From: Biscogniauxia marginata
Lineage: Eukaryota; Ascomycota; Sordariomycetes; Xylariales; Xylariaceae
Assembly: GCA_022695795.1 (NCBI GenBank)
Contig: MU404060.1
Span: 718,856-782,855 of the forward strand
Direction of reading: 5' to 3'
Length of the DNA stretch: 64,000 nt
Below are positions 11,610-23,644 of this stretch, one piece after another. The notes beneath the pieces are model-generated. The model saw only the letters and a list, made by a program, of their open reading frames with translations. It did not search any database and was not told the origin of the DNA. Both the position numbers and the translations under genes were made by a program. How positions within the stretch are numbered: the stretch's first letter is position 1; each line of letters begins with the position of its first letter.

Positions 11610-14600
11610 CGCAGACCGTTAGGGCGGGTATTTGGTGGTTCTGCCCTGTGGGAATGGCATGGATGAAGGTCTGAATCAAATCGTGGGATTCAACATCACG
11701 CACGAGAGCCCAGTGTAGGGTCCGCACTTAAGGGTCAGGGCAGCAGGTCCATCTCCATCTATCAATCCGCGGCGGAGTACGGATAGATGTTAAATGGCGG
11801 AAGCTAGGAATAGGATCTTAAAACATTATCGGCACGTCTTTGCAAAATACCGTAATGAGACAGACTCTATCCCGCGCGTGGCGGGACTTTAATAACATGA
11901 TATTTGCCTTACGAAGCATCTCGTTCTGGGGGCCTGGACTCTCTACTCGTTGGCCGGCTCATTTGGGGTGCCGACTCGATGCGCCTAAAAAGATGCATCG
12001 TCAAGAACAGGGGGGATGGGGAAGTACGCAGCTTGACATGTACTGCTTAGACGAAACGAGAGATCCAGTGGGAAGGGTTCTTTCCAGCTTTTACTGTGTA
12101 TGTAGTATGGACACAGGGGTTCATACCTATTTATTCTAAGAGAGTCTCACATATACGATGCATACCTACTTGACGATGGCTTGTTGATACTTTAAGGACT
12201 TGGGCCGTGAGCACAACGGCCCATGCCCTTTTCGAGACTAATAAAGTCGTAAGAAGGTTAAATGTATGAAGTGACGACTGATGTAAGCCAGCAGGGTAAA
12301 TACCTAGTGCAGAAGTTGTTGTTGAATAGGAATGGGAATAGCGGGAAGGCCTTAGCTTGTTAGAGGAGATAAGGCGGATTTTGTATATTTACATAGGTAA
12401 GCCAAGGGGAAAGCAATGAAGGATTTCTGTTCCGAACACTTCACACGAAACTGCACTGTATGGCGGGTATGTTCAACACTACGACTTATATATACTAGTC
12501 AGACTATAGGACTACTTACATAGGTAATGTGTTCATCGTTTCGCGGGGCTTTATACCCCTGGTCGTGTCTGTCAATCATACTCCACAGATGTTCAACGGT
12601 ACTTATACTGTGTCAGGGCCGCTTGCTGGCCTAAACAGCGATTGCGTAACGGGCTTGGATATCGCAAGTAGTAAATCTATCTACGAGAGAATGATGCTAG
12701 GGTAGCGGCCTTCTTGAATGTCGCAGCCGTATTGTTCTCACTAGGCTCATGAGAGACAAGAGATATATAGGCGACGGGGCAACTTGACTTCTCGCTTCTA
12801 ATTACTTTATTACGCCGTGTGTATACAGAATTGCCAGAGACTCGGATATCCTATGCCCGTCTACTAGTGCTGTCATTTCCCCATTACTCATTAAAGTTGT
12901 CGAGTACTTGGCAAATGATTCATTTGTAAGCTAGTATGGATCTAAGTGGTTACTCTTCGGCTGAGCAACCCCTTCATCGTCTATGTGTTCTGTATTGTTC
13001 ATACACACAGTAGTCGAGTTTACATAGACATATCGTTCGCAAGGTAATAGCATTACGACTCGCAGTTCTCTCTCTACCTGAGATTGATTAAAAAGTACGC
13101 GGCCTGGATTCAGCCCGTCGGTACCGCCGTTGGGGGATAAATGGGAGCCGGCAAATAACATACTCGATTAGGACGCGTCTGACGAATGGGACACCGACAG
13201 TCTGCTACGGAAATATGTATGTACATATGAAGGTTACGCTGGGATGGGCTGTCGACAAGGATCAGAAATGCTCAGGTGGCTACATAGACGCGTATTACCC
13301 CCGGCATACCTCGATGAGGAATTTCTCGTTTGCTGAGTTGGCTGCTCGCTAATGAGATGTCGAAAATTATCGATGTATCACGTTTCGACAGCAATTAGGT
13401 GGTGGAGGGAGAGGAGGAGTCGTGAGTATGTAATAACGGAAAGGCACCTCCGTATTGACTGATCTTCAAACTTCCCCTCCTCCTTATACGAGCTCGAATG
13501 TGGCGTCCGTTATTATCAATATCATCTTGACCTCAATCCTCCGAATCTTCCTATCTAGACCATAACAAAACAGCCTACCATCTAGCCATAGCAGATATCT
13601 TCGAGACTGTACGCGGTGAGTCTCTTCGCTTCGCCTTACAACTCATTTCGATCGGATGAACTCCGGTATAGCAAGCAAGGTTTATCCCGTCAACTCGAGG
13701 CTTTCGATCTGGGCTGGCCGCCGCCGCACGGATTCTTTGCGAAGATCTCCGCCCAGGACAATTTATTACATTGCCGTTTTTATCCAGAAGTGTAAAAATT
13801 CGCCGCGCAATCTCGCAGCCACACGCATGCACACATCAGCCTCTCTCATACACTTCACAGCCCTCCTCGCCGTAAGAAGCTCACAAGTGGACGAGTGGCC
13901 GCTTACATTAGATACCTTACCTATAGAGTTTATGCGCGACGGTGCTCGTTGTAATTCCTACTGGATAACTGCCTTGGTTCGTATGTAGTGATGCTCAAAC
14001 CTAGCCCCGTGTGTGTCATCTTCCATCATTCTTCTGCGACCCAGGCCTGTGCCTGGGCTCTAACACACAAGAGAGGCCCAGAAGCGCGTCTCCTACCCTC
14101 TACATGTCAGCACTGTGTTGTGGTTGCACGCTAAAAGTCCCCCAATTCCCTCTTAAGGCCTTTCGGTCCACCCAGGTTTATGCCGACAGTCTTAATTAGT
14201 CGGACAAGGTCTGGGAGGGGAGGGGAGGCAGGGAGTGTGGGCTCTTACCAGACTTTCGCAAGTCTTGCGACATTATGATATTGAAGGCTTGTCAGAGACT
14301 TGTTTAGCATGACAACGAATTGTCGAGTATAAGGCTCGGTGAATAAGGCATGAAGGCGAATTAAGAAACAACTCTTTAGAATATAGCGCTCTCCCTCATC
14401 TTGTCTCGTCCGCGTCGGCATGGCGACCCTGAGAAGCTTGGAGAGAAAGAATAATAGTCTATTAGAAATGTACTAAAGCTTGCTTTACATTAGATAACGT
14501 GTTTTTACCTACTCATATGGATGTACGATCTGGGATGACACAGCCAGGATTCTCTTCTACCGACCCTAGCGTTTCCTGTCGATCCCTAGGTCATTGATCA

Positions 14601-15061
14601 GATAGGTATCTCATGCAGCCAGCTATCCTGACTGCCACTTTAGCCACAGGGGTGCCCCCGGTCCTACCACATGCGCACCGTGCAGTGCAGGGGACATGGG
14701 GACTACTGCGGCAGAGCCCGCGCCCGAGGCAGGACTTTTCTAATTAGACTACTCCGGCAAGAGTCCTCCTTCAAGGGTGATCCTCCCTCTTGGAGTCTCT
14801 CAGGCTTATGGCCTGGCTGTCATCCATTCTTCCTGCAGCTACTATTTCGACCGGCTTGAACCGCCACGCGCAACCCGCCAGATCATCTCCGGGAGAAGGC
14901 CAGCGAAGAAGCCCGTCTACAGATCCGAGCCGCGTCGTCCATGATTCCCGCTGATGGATTTGGTAATCGATAGCTCGACGAATCTCCTGAGGAATTCGAA
15001 TGCATCTTAGTAATATATCACGCGCTCGTGTGCGAAGATCAGCCGTTGTGACGGCCGGACA
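11610..15061. other. 3.4-kb spacer, no supported gene
   Basis: I find no gene in this stretch. Frames up to about 110 codons occur on both strands but carry no recognisable domain, and several are interrupted mirror frames. Base composition is mixed. The last 400 bases become GC-richer towards the peptidase-like gene that follows, probably its promoter and leader. Confidence 0.5.
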
Positions 15062-17737
15062 ATGTTGAGGAACCCCCTCGCGGTCGTTATCGGGACGCTG
15101 CTGCTCGTGCCCGCTTCAGTCTGCGCCGACGAACCCAGCGCTCTATGGCTCACACCGTCGCAGAAATGGCATGTCGCACCCCCGAAAAGGAAGAGGGAGG
15201 AATCGTCAACAAAGGACAACCAGTTAATTGTGGTACAGGTACGGGATTGACGGCAATTGGTCCTCGACTGGACTCCTTGTGGGGGACCCAGCTCAGGAAA
15301 TCGACGTCACCGTGAGCACGAGCCTTTCCGAAATATGGGTTGTAGAAACCAGCGGTTGCGGTACGAGTATGTATATACCAAGTCGACGCTTGAGAACGAA
15401 CATGCGAATTTCTGATGCCTTTCCCTCTCTCAGGCTCGCTTTGCACCGCCGCCCGCGGAGGTACTTATAACACTTCGGCGTCGCACAGCTGGTCACCCCT
15501 GGGCGCCTGGCAGCTCGGGTTCGAATATCTCGACAACGGGGGTAATGGTGACTATGCTATGGAGACGGTTGCCGTACACAATGATTTGCGGCAGTCTCAG
15601 GTTCCCCTGGGCAAACAAGTAGTAGCCGGTATCAACGAGACTGCCTTCTACACCGGATTCCTAGGCCTAGGAATTACGCCAGGGAAGTTCCAGAACGTCG
15701 TTGTACAGAGCCCGATTTCTACTTTGGTTGAGCAGGCCGGCATCATTCCTAGCCATAGCTATGGCTACACGGCTGGAGCTTGGTATGGTAAGTACTAGAT
15801 GTTGGTCGACTTACAATAACCATCTTCTAATATTGAACGATTTAGGTGGCTCAAGTGGTACGCCACTGTCCCTGACTTTAGGGGGCTACGATGCGAATCG
15901 TTTTGAGCCCCATGATGTCAAATTCAGTCTGGATCCCTCTACGAGACAGCCAAATACATTGGTGAGAGCGATAACTGCATCGGTTTCTGACGTTGCGAAG
16001 GCCCCGACCACATGGGCATCACCATCGGCCCCCCTGTTGGGTTTCAACGAATCCGTGACCGCACTGATCGACAGCTCTACTCCATATCTATGGCTACCGT
16101 CCGCCGTGTGTGACCGATTCGCCGCCAGCTTCAACCTGACGTGGGATGAGTCCTTCGGCCTCTACTTGTTTTCTGGCAACGAGAATCTCGATCGCTACCG
16201 GTCATCGCCAGATCTCTCATTTACTTTCACGCTGTCGAGCACAGACAACCACGACGACTTTGGGCAGCCCCTCGACGTTCCCGGTGTGGTGAACATTACC
16301 ATCTCTGCTCAGGCTTTCATTCAGAGCCTCCGCTACCCGTTCAAGAACCTGATTCCATATCGGTCACCCGCCGTGCCGTATTTCCCATTAAAACGAGCTG
16401 ACAACACTAGCCAGATCGTCATTGGCCGGTCCTTCCTGCAGGAAGCCTACATGATAACGAACTACGAAACAAGTACCTTCTCGATCCATCAGGCTAAATT
16501 CCCCGATGATCCATGGACAGACACCTCGATCCAGACGATCGCATTTACGCCCAACAGCGGTTATGCTGCCCCAGCAAAGGGAACTGACGGAGAAGGGGGC
16601 CTCACTCAGTCACAACTAGTGGGCCTCATCGTAGGCATCAGCGTCGTAGGAATCGTGGCTATTGCAGCCACCTGGCTGATACATAAGAGGAGGCGGAGAC
16701 ATCGAGAAGCAGCAAAGAGCGACGACAAACTAGATGATGGATTTTCGACGCCGGAACCGGAAACCCCAAAGAGCCCGGTGGTTCGGATGCTGTCGAGAAT
16801 GACAAAGAACTGCCCCTGGAGGAAGACAAAGAAGAGGGACGGGGATGGATACGAAGTATTCGAAGTCGGCGCGGACCGGAGCCACGAACGTTACGAGATG
16901 CCGGTCCAAGCAAAACCGGTTGAACTCGAGGCCACCAACACGATGTCGAGTATCGGCGTTACCGATTTCGCAAGCAAGCACACGCACAGGCGGAGCGCCT
17001 ATGAAATAGAGAAACTGCAGCTGGAGATGGCCATGCAAGGTCTCGTCCCGCACTACACGCCGCTGGAGGAAGAACCCGTCAAGCCGTACCACAACCTCGG
17101 GGCGGCATGGCAGCAGCACGGCCGAGAAAACCCGTCTCCGGCATCGAGCCCGACGCAGGACACCTACAGCAACCGGCTGCCCTCGCCCGTGTCCCCCGAG
17201 AGCGACTGGACGAACTACGTCCCGGACTTCCCGTCCTCCGTGGGCCTGGTCCCGACGCGCACGCTCTCCAAGTCCAATTCCGACCCGAACATGACGGCGA
17301 CGATGCGCGCGCCGCCCTCGCCGCAGAGCATCGACCAGCTCACGCTGACCCGATCCGTGTCCTCGGGCGGATCGACCCCATCCTCGCCCACGCTGTTGCC
17401 GCCGCCGCCGCCGCCGGCCTTTCAACGCACCCCGATCGACCCGGCCCGCGTCGTCTGCCTGGGGCCGCTGCCGGACAACGTGCGGCTGCCTCAGTGGCCG
17501 TCGCCGCCGCCGCCGCCGGACCCGTCCGTGGCGGCCCCGGCGCACGGGACGCGGTCCTCAATAACTTGGCACTCGCGACGCCTGTCGATGGCGGACACGC
17601 TGGGCAGCGACTTCACGATCGAGGAGGAGGCGCGCGAGGCGGCGGCGCGGACGCTCGGGCGCCTGCGCGGCTTCGACGACATGGTGCACGTGCCGCAGCC
17701 GGCGCAGCGGCGGTATAGCTGGGAGGAGGATTCGTGA
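15062..17737 (+). CDS. membrane-anchored aspartic-peptidase-like protein, first catalytic Asp missing
   Basis: An 824-aa pepsin-fold (peptidase A1) protein, probably at the plasma membrane. Exons: 15062-15168, 15239-15360, 15434-15787 and 15846-17737. The first intron is best read as GC-AG (gcatgt at 15169), which joins KW to YGIDGNWSS in frame. A signal peptide covers about residues 1-22. The N-lobe motif that is normally D-T-G reads V-S62-T-S, so the first catalytic Asp is absent; the C-lobe motif is D270-S-S. One transmembrane helix lies at about 453-474 (GLIVGISVVGIVAIAATWLI) followed by a basic KRRRRHR stop-transfer. The cytoplasmic tail of about 350 residues is Ser/Pro-rich, with polyproline runs near the end. 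I infer a binding or sensing role rather than proteolysis. Related single-pass A1-like proteins are common in filamentous fungi. Confidence 0.87.
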
Positions 17738-18049
17738 AAAACGGATATCCCCCGATCTTATAATCATACCATTCATATACACGAACCTACTACAAAAAGG
17801 GGGACTACTTATCGTTGCTACATCTCCTACCTATCATCCCCATCTCATACACACCTTCTTGTCTTTTATGTCCTTTCTCGATTTAATTATCGATCATCCC
17901 TTATTTATATTAGCGACGGAGTTCAAGGCATTGGAATATGTGGTTTTTTTCTTGCTTCTTACTTAAGATGCGCGAGGATTCCCTAAATATGATATATTCA
18001 GGAGCGGGAAATAAAACAAAGCAGAAGAAAAGAAGCAAAAAGAAAACCT
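17738..18049. other. 3' flank of the peptidase-like gene
   Basis: AT-rich sequence following the stop codon, with T-rich and A-rich tracts at about 17945-17955 and 18010-18045. No gene seen. The purine-rich tract at 18010-18047 borders the SINE-like element and, read on the minus strand, gives its T-rich tail. Confidence 0.5.
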
Positions 18050-18296
18050 AACTACGGCCCCCAGTCCCCGTCGTCGGTCTTCTAGGCCCAGCCTACAGAT
18101 CTTTTTCAGCCGTCTGTAGCTACTGCGCCCCCTATAGGTACTTAGTTTGCGACACCCCTTCCGGAACCCTTCCAGGGACTGCGGGCCCTGTTTGGTGTGG
18201 TTCATGGGCACTCGTGCCCGGGTTCGAACCCAGGGTAATCCGGTCGTTTCTGAGGCATTGTTACCAGGTGAGCCACTCTCTTGGAGCTGCGGACCC
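18050..18296 (-). mobile_element. SINE-like element with tRNA-type pol III promoter
   Basis: Read on the minus strand, about 18296 to 18205 resembles a diverged tRNA: an A-box-like TGGCTCACCTGG, then about 45 bases further a near-perfect B box, GGTTCGAACCC. The cloverleaf does not close well, so this is not a functional tRNA. It continues into a GC-rich, non-tRNA body of about 150 bases and ends in a T-rich stretch (GGTTTTCTTTTTG), which resembles a pol III terminator. A tRNA-like head plus an unrelated body is the layout of a fungal SINE. Boundaries are approximate, I found no clear target-site duplication, and there is no second copy in this window, so mobility is inferred. Confidence 0.55.
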
Positions 18297-19204
18297 GTTC
18301 CAGCTGCCGGCTGTTGGAAAATCTGTGTATTATTTGGGCATATATATGCTGCCTTAGGGGGGAGGGGCCACGGGGTACGTACCTGAGGCGGAATACGGGG
18401 TTTTTCTTCTTTGTTCTTTGTTCTTTGTTCCAGGTGTGAGGTACTTAGGTACCCTAGCTATGACCATGCCGTCTATTCACCTATACCTACTGCCTGCTAT
18501 TCTACTGTCGAGGAATGGCACTCCTAGCTGCTCAGTTTTGCCTGAAATCTATGGGAAATAGGGGGGTGAAGGAAGAGGAAAACGGATGGTCGGTATATGA
18601 ATGGAGGATGACGAGGATGATGAGGAAGTCGAGGAGGTGGACATTTGGATTGACCGACTGACTGACTGACCAATTGACGACGAGAACCGGTGAGGAGAGC
18701 AGGGCGGATATGGTGAACGTGACGATGATGGAAACTGCGGTTGATATGGCTTCTTAAACTAACTCCATTGCCTTACCTAGTCGTTGATGTACGTAACACA
18801 TGTGTATAGACAATACGTATATGTCTTAGATGTATATTCAAAAAGTAATCAAGACAACATTGCTGGATGCAACGAATTTGAATCAACCATTAAGATTTGA
18901 TTTTACTTTTTTATTTATCGTTGTCATTGTCATGGTTGAGGATATTCATAGTTGTTAACAAAAGTAAGTGATGCGATCGCGAGTATAAGCAACACCACAC
19001 GACGAGGAGTGGAAACTCGAACCGCAGACAATGCAACTTTATCCTAAGAGAGGAAAGTATGCATACAGGGGAAGAGAATATAACGAATAAAAAGCAATGA
19101 TAAAAGAAAGAAAGAGCAAGAAAAAAAAAATTTAAGTTATTTGAGGGCCTGGCCGGGGCTATTATCCCACGTTAGAAATCGATATAAATTATCAAGGGAA
19201 GTAG
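18297..19204. other. spacer with short tandem repeats
   Basis: No gene seen. It holds three copies of TTCTTTG at about 18411-18431, a run of GACT repeats at about 18653-18669, ACCTA/TAGGT motif clusters at about 18438-18460, and A-rich purine tracts at about 19085-19135. Confidence 0.5.
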
Positions 19205-19338
19205 GGACGGACTCACATCGAACCCGGGACCTCTTGCAAGTAGGTAAAGACAGGGAGTGTGAGAAGGGGCCATGACGACCCCCAGACTCTCCCTGCGACT
19301 GCCCTAAGCAAGAATCATACCACTAGACCACCACGCCC
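19205..19338 (-). pseudogene. tRNA-Pro(AGG)-like relic with intron
   Basis: On the minus strand the 5' half matches a fungal tRNA-Pro: GGGCGTGG, then TGGTCTAGTGGTATGATT (D arm and A box), then the anticodon stem CTTGC, loop TTAGGG (anticodon AGG) and closing stem GCAAG after an intron of about 63 bases (19239-19301). The variable region AGGTC and the 5' side of the T arm, CCCGGGTTCGAT, are also present. The sequence then departs: the T-arm 3' strand should be CCGGG but reads GTGAG, and no 3' strand pairs with GGGCGTG. I therefore call it a tRNA truncated or mutated at its 3' end rather than a working gene. A functional relative, tRNA-Pro(CGG), is at 44496-44592. Confidence 0.6.
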
Positions 19339-20095
19339 GTGGAGTAATTTCGGAAAGGAAGGTACCACCAGCAAATTTTCTGACTCGTGGCTTTCTTTTC
19401 CTCGTTGGGGCTTTTGCCGTGTTATGGAAGTTAATATAGAGAGAGACGTGCGTTGACAGAAAAAAAGAAAAAGAAGAGTTTGTGCGTGTACGTGCGTCAT
19501 ACCGAAAAGGGGGGTCGTAGGTTTTAGGGTTCATGTAGTTTAGGTAGTTCCTAGTTACTAGGTACGTAGTTGGTTGGTTGGTTCTAGCGGAGAGAGTGGA
19601 ATGAGTGCGCGTATGTGGAGTGAAGTGGAGTAGTATTTCGTATACTAAGCGTAAGCAAGCGCAAGTCTCGGAAACTCTGTATGAAAAGGAACTATCGGTG
19701 GTGGGGAGATACACAAATTCTACAGTCTATAACTCTGAGATGGTCAAGACTGTAATAGCAGAATAGTTGAAGTTGCGAGAAAAAAAAAACCCCCTTTTCT
19801 CTCATTCAACTCATACAAAGTTCAACAGGTACCTTAGCACGCAACGCAACACACCCGCGTATATCAAATGTCGGGGCGCTTTAGTTCTAGATCGAATAGC
19901 GCTTCATTTCAAGAAAAACACGAAAGGTGTCCAAAATCTTCAAAGTGTAACTAATTAAGCCCGTGCGGCAAGAATAGAAAACAAACAACAAGTAAACATC
20001 ACGAACTGAACTATTCACCATCATTCATCTCTTCTCCCTTTCGCATACACACATACCGCTCTTCCTCCCGCTTCCCCTCCCCTCGTGTATGTCTT
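19339..20095. other. spacer, no gene
   Basis: No coding region supported. Short frames overlap the tRNA relic and are mirror-strand noise. The sequence just left of the F-box gene's stop (about 20040-20090) is pyrimidine-rich and is probably its 3' untranslated region. Confidence 0.5.
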
Positions 20096-23000
20096 TCAAA
20101 ATGCCCTCCCCTTTCCTTTCCCAGTCCCTTCTCCTTGGAGAGGCGGGAAGTCATCCTCCTGAGAGTCTTGGGTAATACCTAGTGCTGCTTGTCTGGCCTC
20201 TTCTTCCGCAAGGCTTAGCTTCAGAGCAAGCTCCAAATCGTCGTCTGCGATGGGACCAGCCCCAGCTGCGGCTGCGCTTGATGATCCACCTTGCCTGACC
20301 ATAGGCGTATGACTAGACGAAGGAGGGCTAGACAGATACTGCTTCCCCTTCCCGAAAGTGATTGGGGCGTCGTAGTCTCCGGAACTATTGTCTCTGGGAG
20401 AGTGGCCCGTATCACTGACTCCTTCGAGAAGAGATAGACGGATTGCAGCTTGAATCTGTAACTCATAGTCGTCCTCGTCCGCCGCATTCACAGGAGCGCT
20501 AGTGCTTGGTCCCGGGGGGCTGACACTGATTACACTTGGTTCAGGAGTAACGGTGTCCATACTTTCAGTTGTAGAAGTCGTATCGAAATCTGCGGCCGAG
20601 CCCGTGTCACTAGCACTTGTACGTCGCTGCTCGTCCTGAGCAAAAGCTTCTTGGGACATCATTTCGGCATAGCGAAGTGCTTCTTCTTCGGTCAGATCAC
20701 CAAGACCTACGCCAAAACGCGATCGCAGGCGGGCCTGTTCCCGAGCCCTGTGTTCCTGCTCATTTTGTAGCTCTTCGGCCTCTGCAGCGATGTAGCCCTT
20801 GACGCCACCTCCGTAACGTCGACTACTAACGCGACCATGGGCCTCGGAATGGCGCAACCTGCGCTTACGGCCCGTAGCCTGATTGGAGGAGCTGTATGCC
20901 CAGTAACGCACAAATGTACCAAAAGCCACAATCCCATGGAGAACGGTCGGGTCGGGATCTAAATAGATAGCTCCTACAGCTGAGAAGTTGGAATCACGTA
21001 GAGCCGAGTTGACTGTAAGTATATGGCGAGGCATTCGGCCCGGAGAGCGAGAGCTTAGAGTGCGAATGGGATCTAAAGTCGACGCGAGAGGATCCCAAGC
21101 TTGGACCAATCCATCGCTGCCGCCATGCACTAGGTACAGAGCTGAAAGTGCTAGACATGAAATCTCGGGCGACTCTGTTTGGATAACGCGAATTGGATGT
21201 ACACCGTCACCGGTATGACCCTCTCGCATGTTCCAAAGCAGTATCTTTCCCGTGTCTGTACCCAGGCCGAGTAGTCTGGCTCGTCTCCCGGGTATATCCG
21301 AACGTGCCTGACCGTTTGGCGTTGGCGGGCTGTTGAAGCCGGAACTAGTATCATCCACCAACGGGTCTTCGAAAGACGTCATCAGGGCAATAAGGGACGT
21401 GTCTATACCGCTGACGGTGATCCTTGCATTGCTAAGCTCCTTTGAAGAGAACGACGTCTCAAACCAGTCATCCACTCCTGGCTTCACCACGTTAGAGCCG
21501 GACCGTGGAGATTCCTTGCCTGACTGTGAGAGGTCTTGCTTCAGCAACGGAGTCCCCGACGAAGTCGAAACGAGAGAACTAGAGTTGCCTCCACCAAATA
21601 TAGAAGGCAGAGCTACGTCCGCTGTAGCATCTGAGGAGTTGGCTGGGGGAGCATCTGATTGCGTCAGACTCGTGACGCTTCGACGATATCGTCGAAGGGT
21701 AGAGACCTGGTCCTCCTCCAGTGCGCAGTCCACGATGAAGATGCTTTCACCGGCATTCTGTCCATCATCACTAGCAAAATCTACCTCTAGCTTTCGACGC
21801 ATATCCCAGCCATGGCATACTTTACGGAAATGCAAAGGCTTATAGCGGAGGAACTTCTCGATCTCTCGAGCCTCTGCAATCATCTGGTCTCTCTTCAGAT
21901 TCATTACGTTTGAAGGAGACCTTGGCGAGTATGCGCCGCGAACTGCATTCTTTCCTGATTCATCTAGCCTTGCCTGTCGTCGTGTAGCTTCTACAAGGTG
22001 CCAATATGTCGAGCGACCCGCATGCCAAGCGAATTTGGCGCTGTCATCAGTTTTAGATTTGCTGGCAGGGGCAGTCGGTGGCCGAGTTAAGTAGAATACT
22101 TCCCCTAAAGCATTCAAAGCAACCGCCCATACCCGATTAAGGGCTTTCTTCTTTTGGCTATAGCTATCATCAACTTTGATCGCGATGATTGGAACTCCTG
22201 GGCTTAGGACCCAACGAGCACTAATTTCACCAGCCTTGTATCGTGGACCGGATGGATCATAACCTAGGGCATATGTAGTAACGACCCCTAGCGAAGATCC
22301 TGTCATAAGTCCAACAATCGACTGCGTCATATAGGGGACAGAGGATGACTTCGCGATCCAAACGGAACAGATTCCTTCGGATAGTTCAGGGATCTTAGGA
22401 ATGTCGGGGTGAGCCTCAATGAGACCTGTCTCTTGGCCTAGATACTTACCCCTGAATTCGCCGGTAGGGCGGAAGAAGACACGCCCGCCGGGGAAGCCTT
22501 CTCCACCAACAACTCCATACGGCTGACTGACATCCATGACATTAGGGACGGCAGCAGGCCCCTCACCAACGCCGTACGGTTGAAGATGTGGCATAACCTC
22601 ATCCAGTTGGGCAAACGCGAAGGGGTCATCCAATCCCCATTTCTCAACTTTCCCAGCAGTAGGGTCACTGGCACTACCGATTCCCACGTCTGCGGCGCCA
22701 TGAACGACTCGAGGAGGCTTCTTTCCATTAGGCTTAAATGAGGCATGGACGTGAGTCACTATCGACGGTAGCTTTGTATTGTAGGTCAAGACAGCGCTTG
22801 CCTTTTTGCTAGAATGGCCAGTTCGCGAGGAAGACCCGATATTTCCGGAATTCGACCCCGGCTTGCCTCGAGAGAGACTGCGGAGGAGTCGAGTTCTTAG
22901 AAGGTATTCACTACGCCAGGAGGCATGGGGAGTCAAACGGGTGAAGTATCGAACTTCTGAGCGCACAACGTCTGGGTCCTCCTGATCCCACGCTCCATTT

Positions 23001-23644
23001 TGAGACTTTGTGATGGCCGATAGGGCATCTTGTCCGGGGAAGAAGCGCTGAAAGGCCATGCGCCAAGCATGGGGAGTTGTGACCAAGGAGTAAAATCGCC
23101 TCGACACAAGAGCTACAGACGCGTGGGAATCGGGATGCAAATGAGATAGGATATGCGTCAAGATCTCTGTAACAGAATGAGAGGCTGCGCAACGAAGAAG
23201 AACAAGAAGGCGAAAAAAGGGAGGCTACGTACCGTTTGGGAAGTCGGTTAGGTGAACGCGGTCAGACTCGGTATCAGCGCGCTTGATGACTTTGAAGCCT
23301 AGCACTTGCTTAGGCATGGAGGGCGTCAACGCATTCTCATATTCAGCGATTCTGTGCCCCAGTGGCTTGGGACGTCCAGCAGAGGGCTGGCCCTTGATAT
23401 TCAATCCGCGCAGTCGTTCGTCGAGGAAATGCGGGTTGACACCTTCGCCGGTGTGGCCGGTGTCGTCATCCCCTTGTACTGGCTGCGGCGACATGTTGCG
23501 CGGTCGCTGTTCTCGTAGAAAGTGATGGGCTGGGCCGCTCGGGTGACCATGGTGCTGAAAGCCATATTGATAAGTAGATTGGGAGGGCTGAGAGGTGCTT
23601 CGCTGTTGAGTCTGTGTCAAAGTCTCAGGAAGCTCTTGTTGCAT
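20096..23644 (-). CDS. Ufo1-like F-box protein with WD-type repeats and two UIMs
   Basis: Probable substrate receptor of an SCF (Skp1-cullin-F-box) ubiquitin ligase, 1160 aa. Exon 1 is 23644-23233 and exon 2 is 23166-20096; the 66-nt intron interrupts the F-box, which reads LTDFPNEILTHILSHLHPDSH followed by VALVSRRFYSLVTTPHAWR (about residues 131-175). The middle contains WD-like blades such as LLGLGTDTGKILLWNM and LVHGGSDGLVQAWDPL. Near the C-terminus are two ubiquitin-interacting motifs, DYELQIQAAIRLSLLEG (about 1037) and DDDLELALKLSLAEEE (about 1112), each with the A-x3-S spacing. F-box, WD repeats and C-terminal UIMs in this order match yeast Ufo1, which targets Ho endonuclease; orthology is inferred from architecture. 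The start at 23644 is the first ATG in an open frame that continues upstream without another. Confidence 0.8.

Noticed and set aside
11476..11727. Minus-strand 83-codon frame upstream of the GPI-type gene, considered as its first exon
   Set aside because: It has no signal peptide. A different frame starting at 11609 gives one and splices in phase, so it was preferred.
16730..17545. 271-codon Arg-rich frame antisense to the peptidase-like gene tail
   Set aside because: It mirrors the GC-rich, Pro/Ser-coding exon; the Arg-rich translation is a typical antisense shadow.
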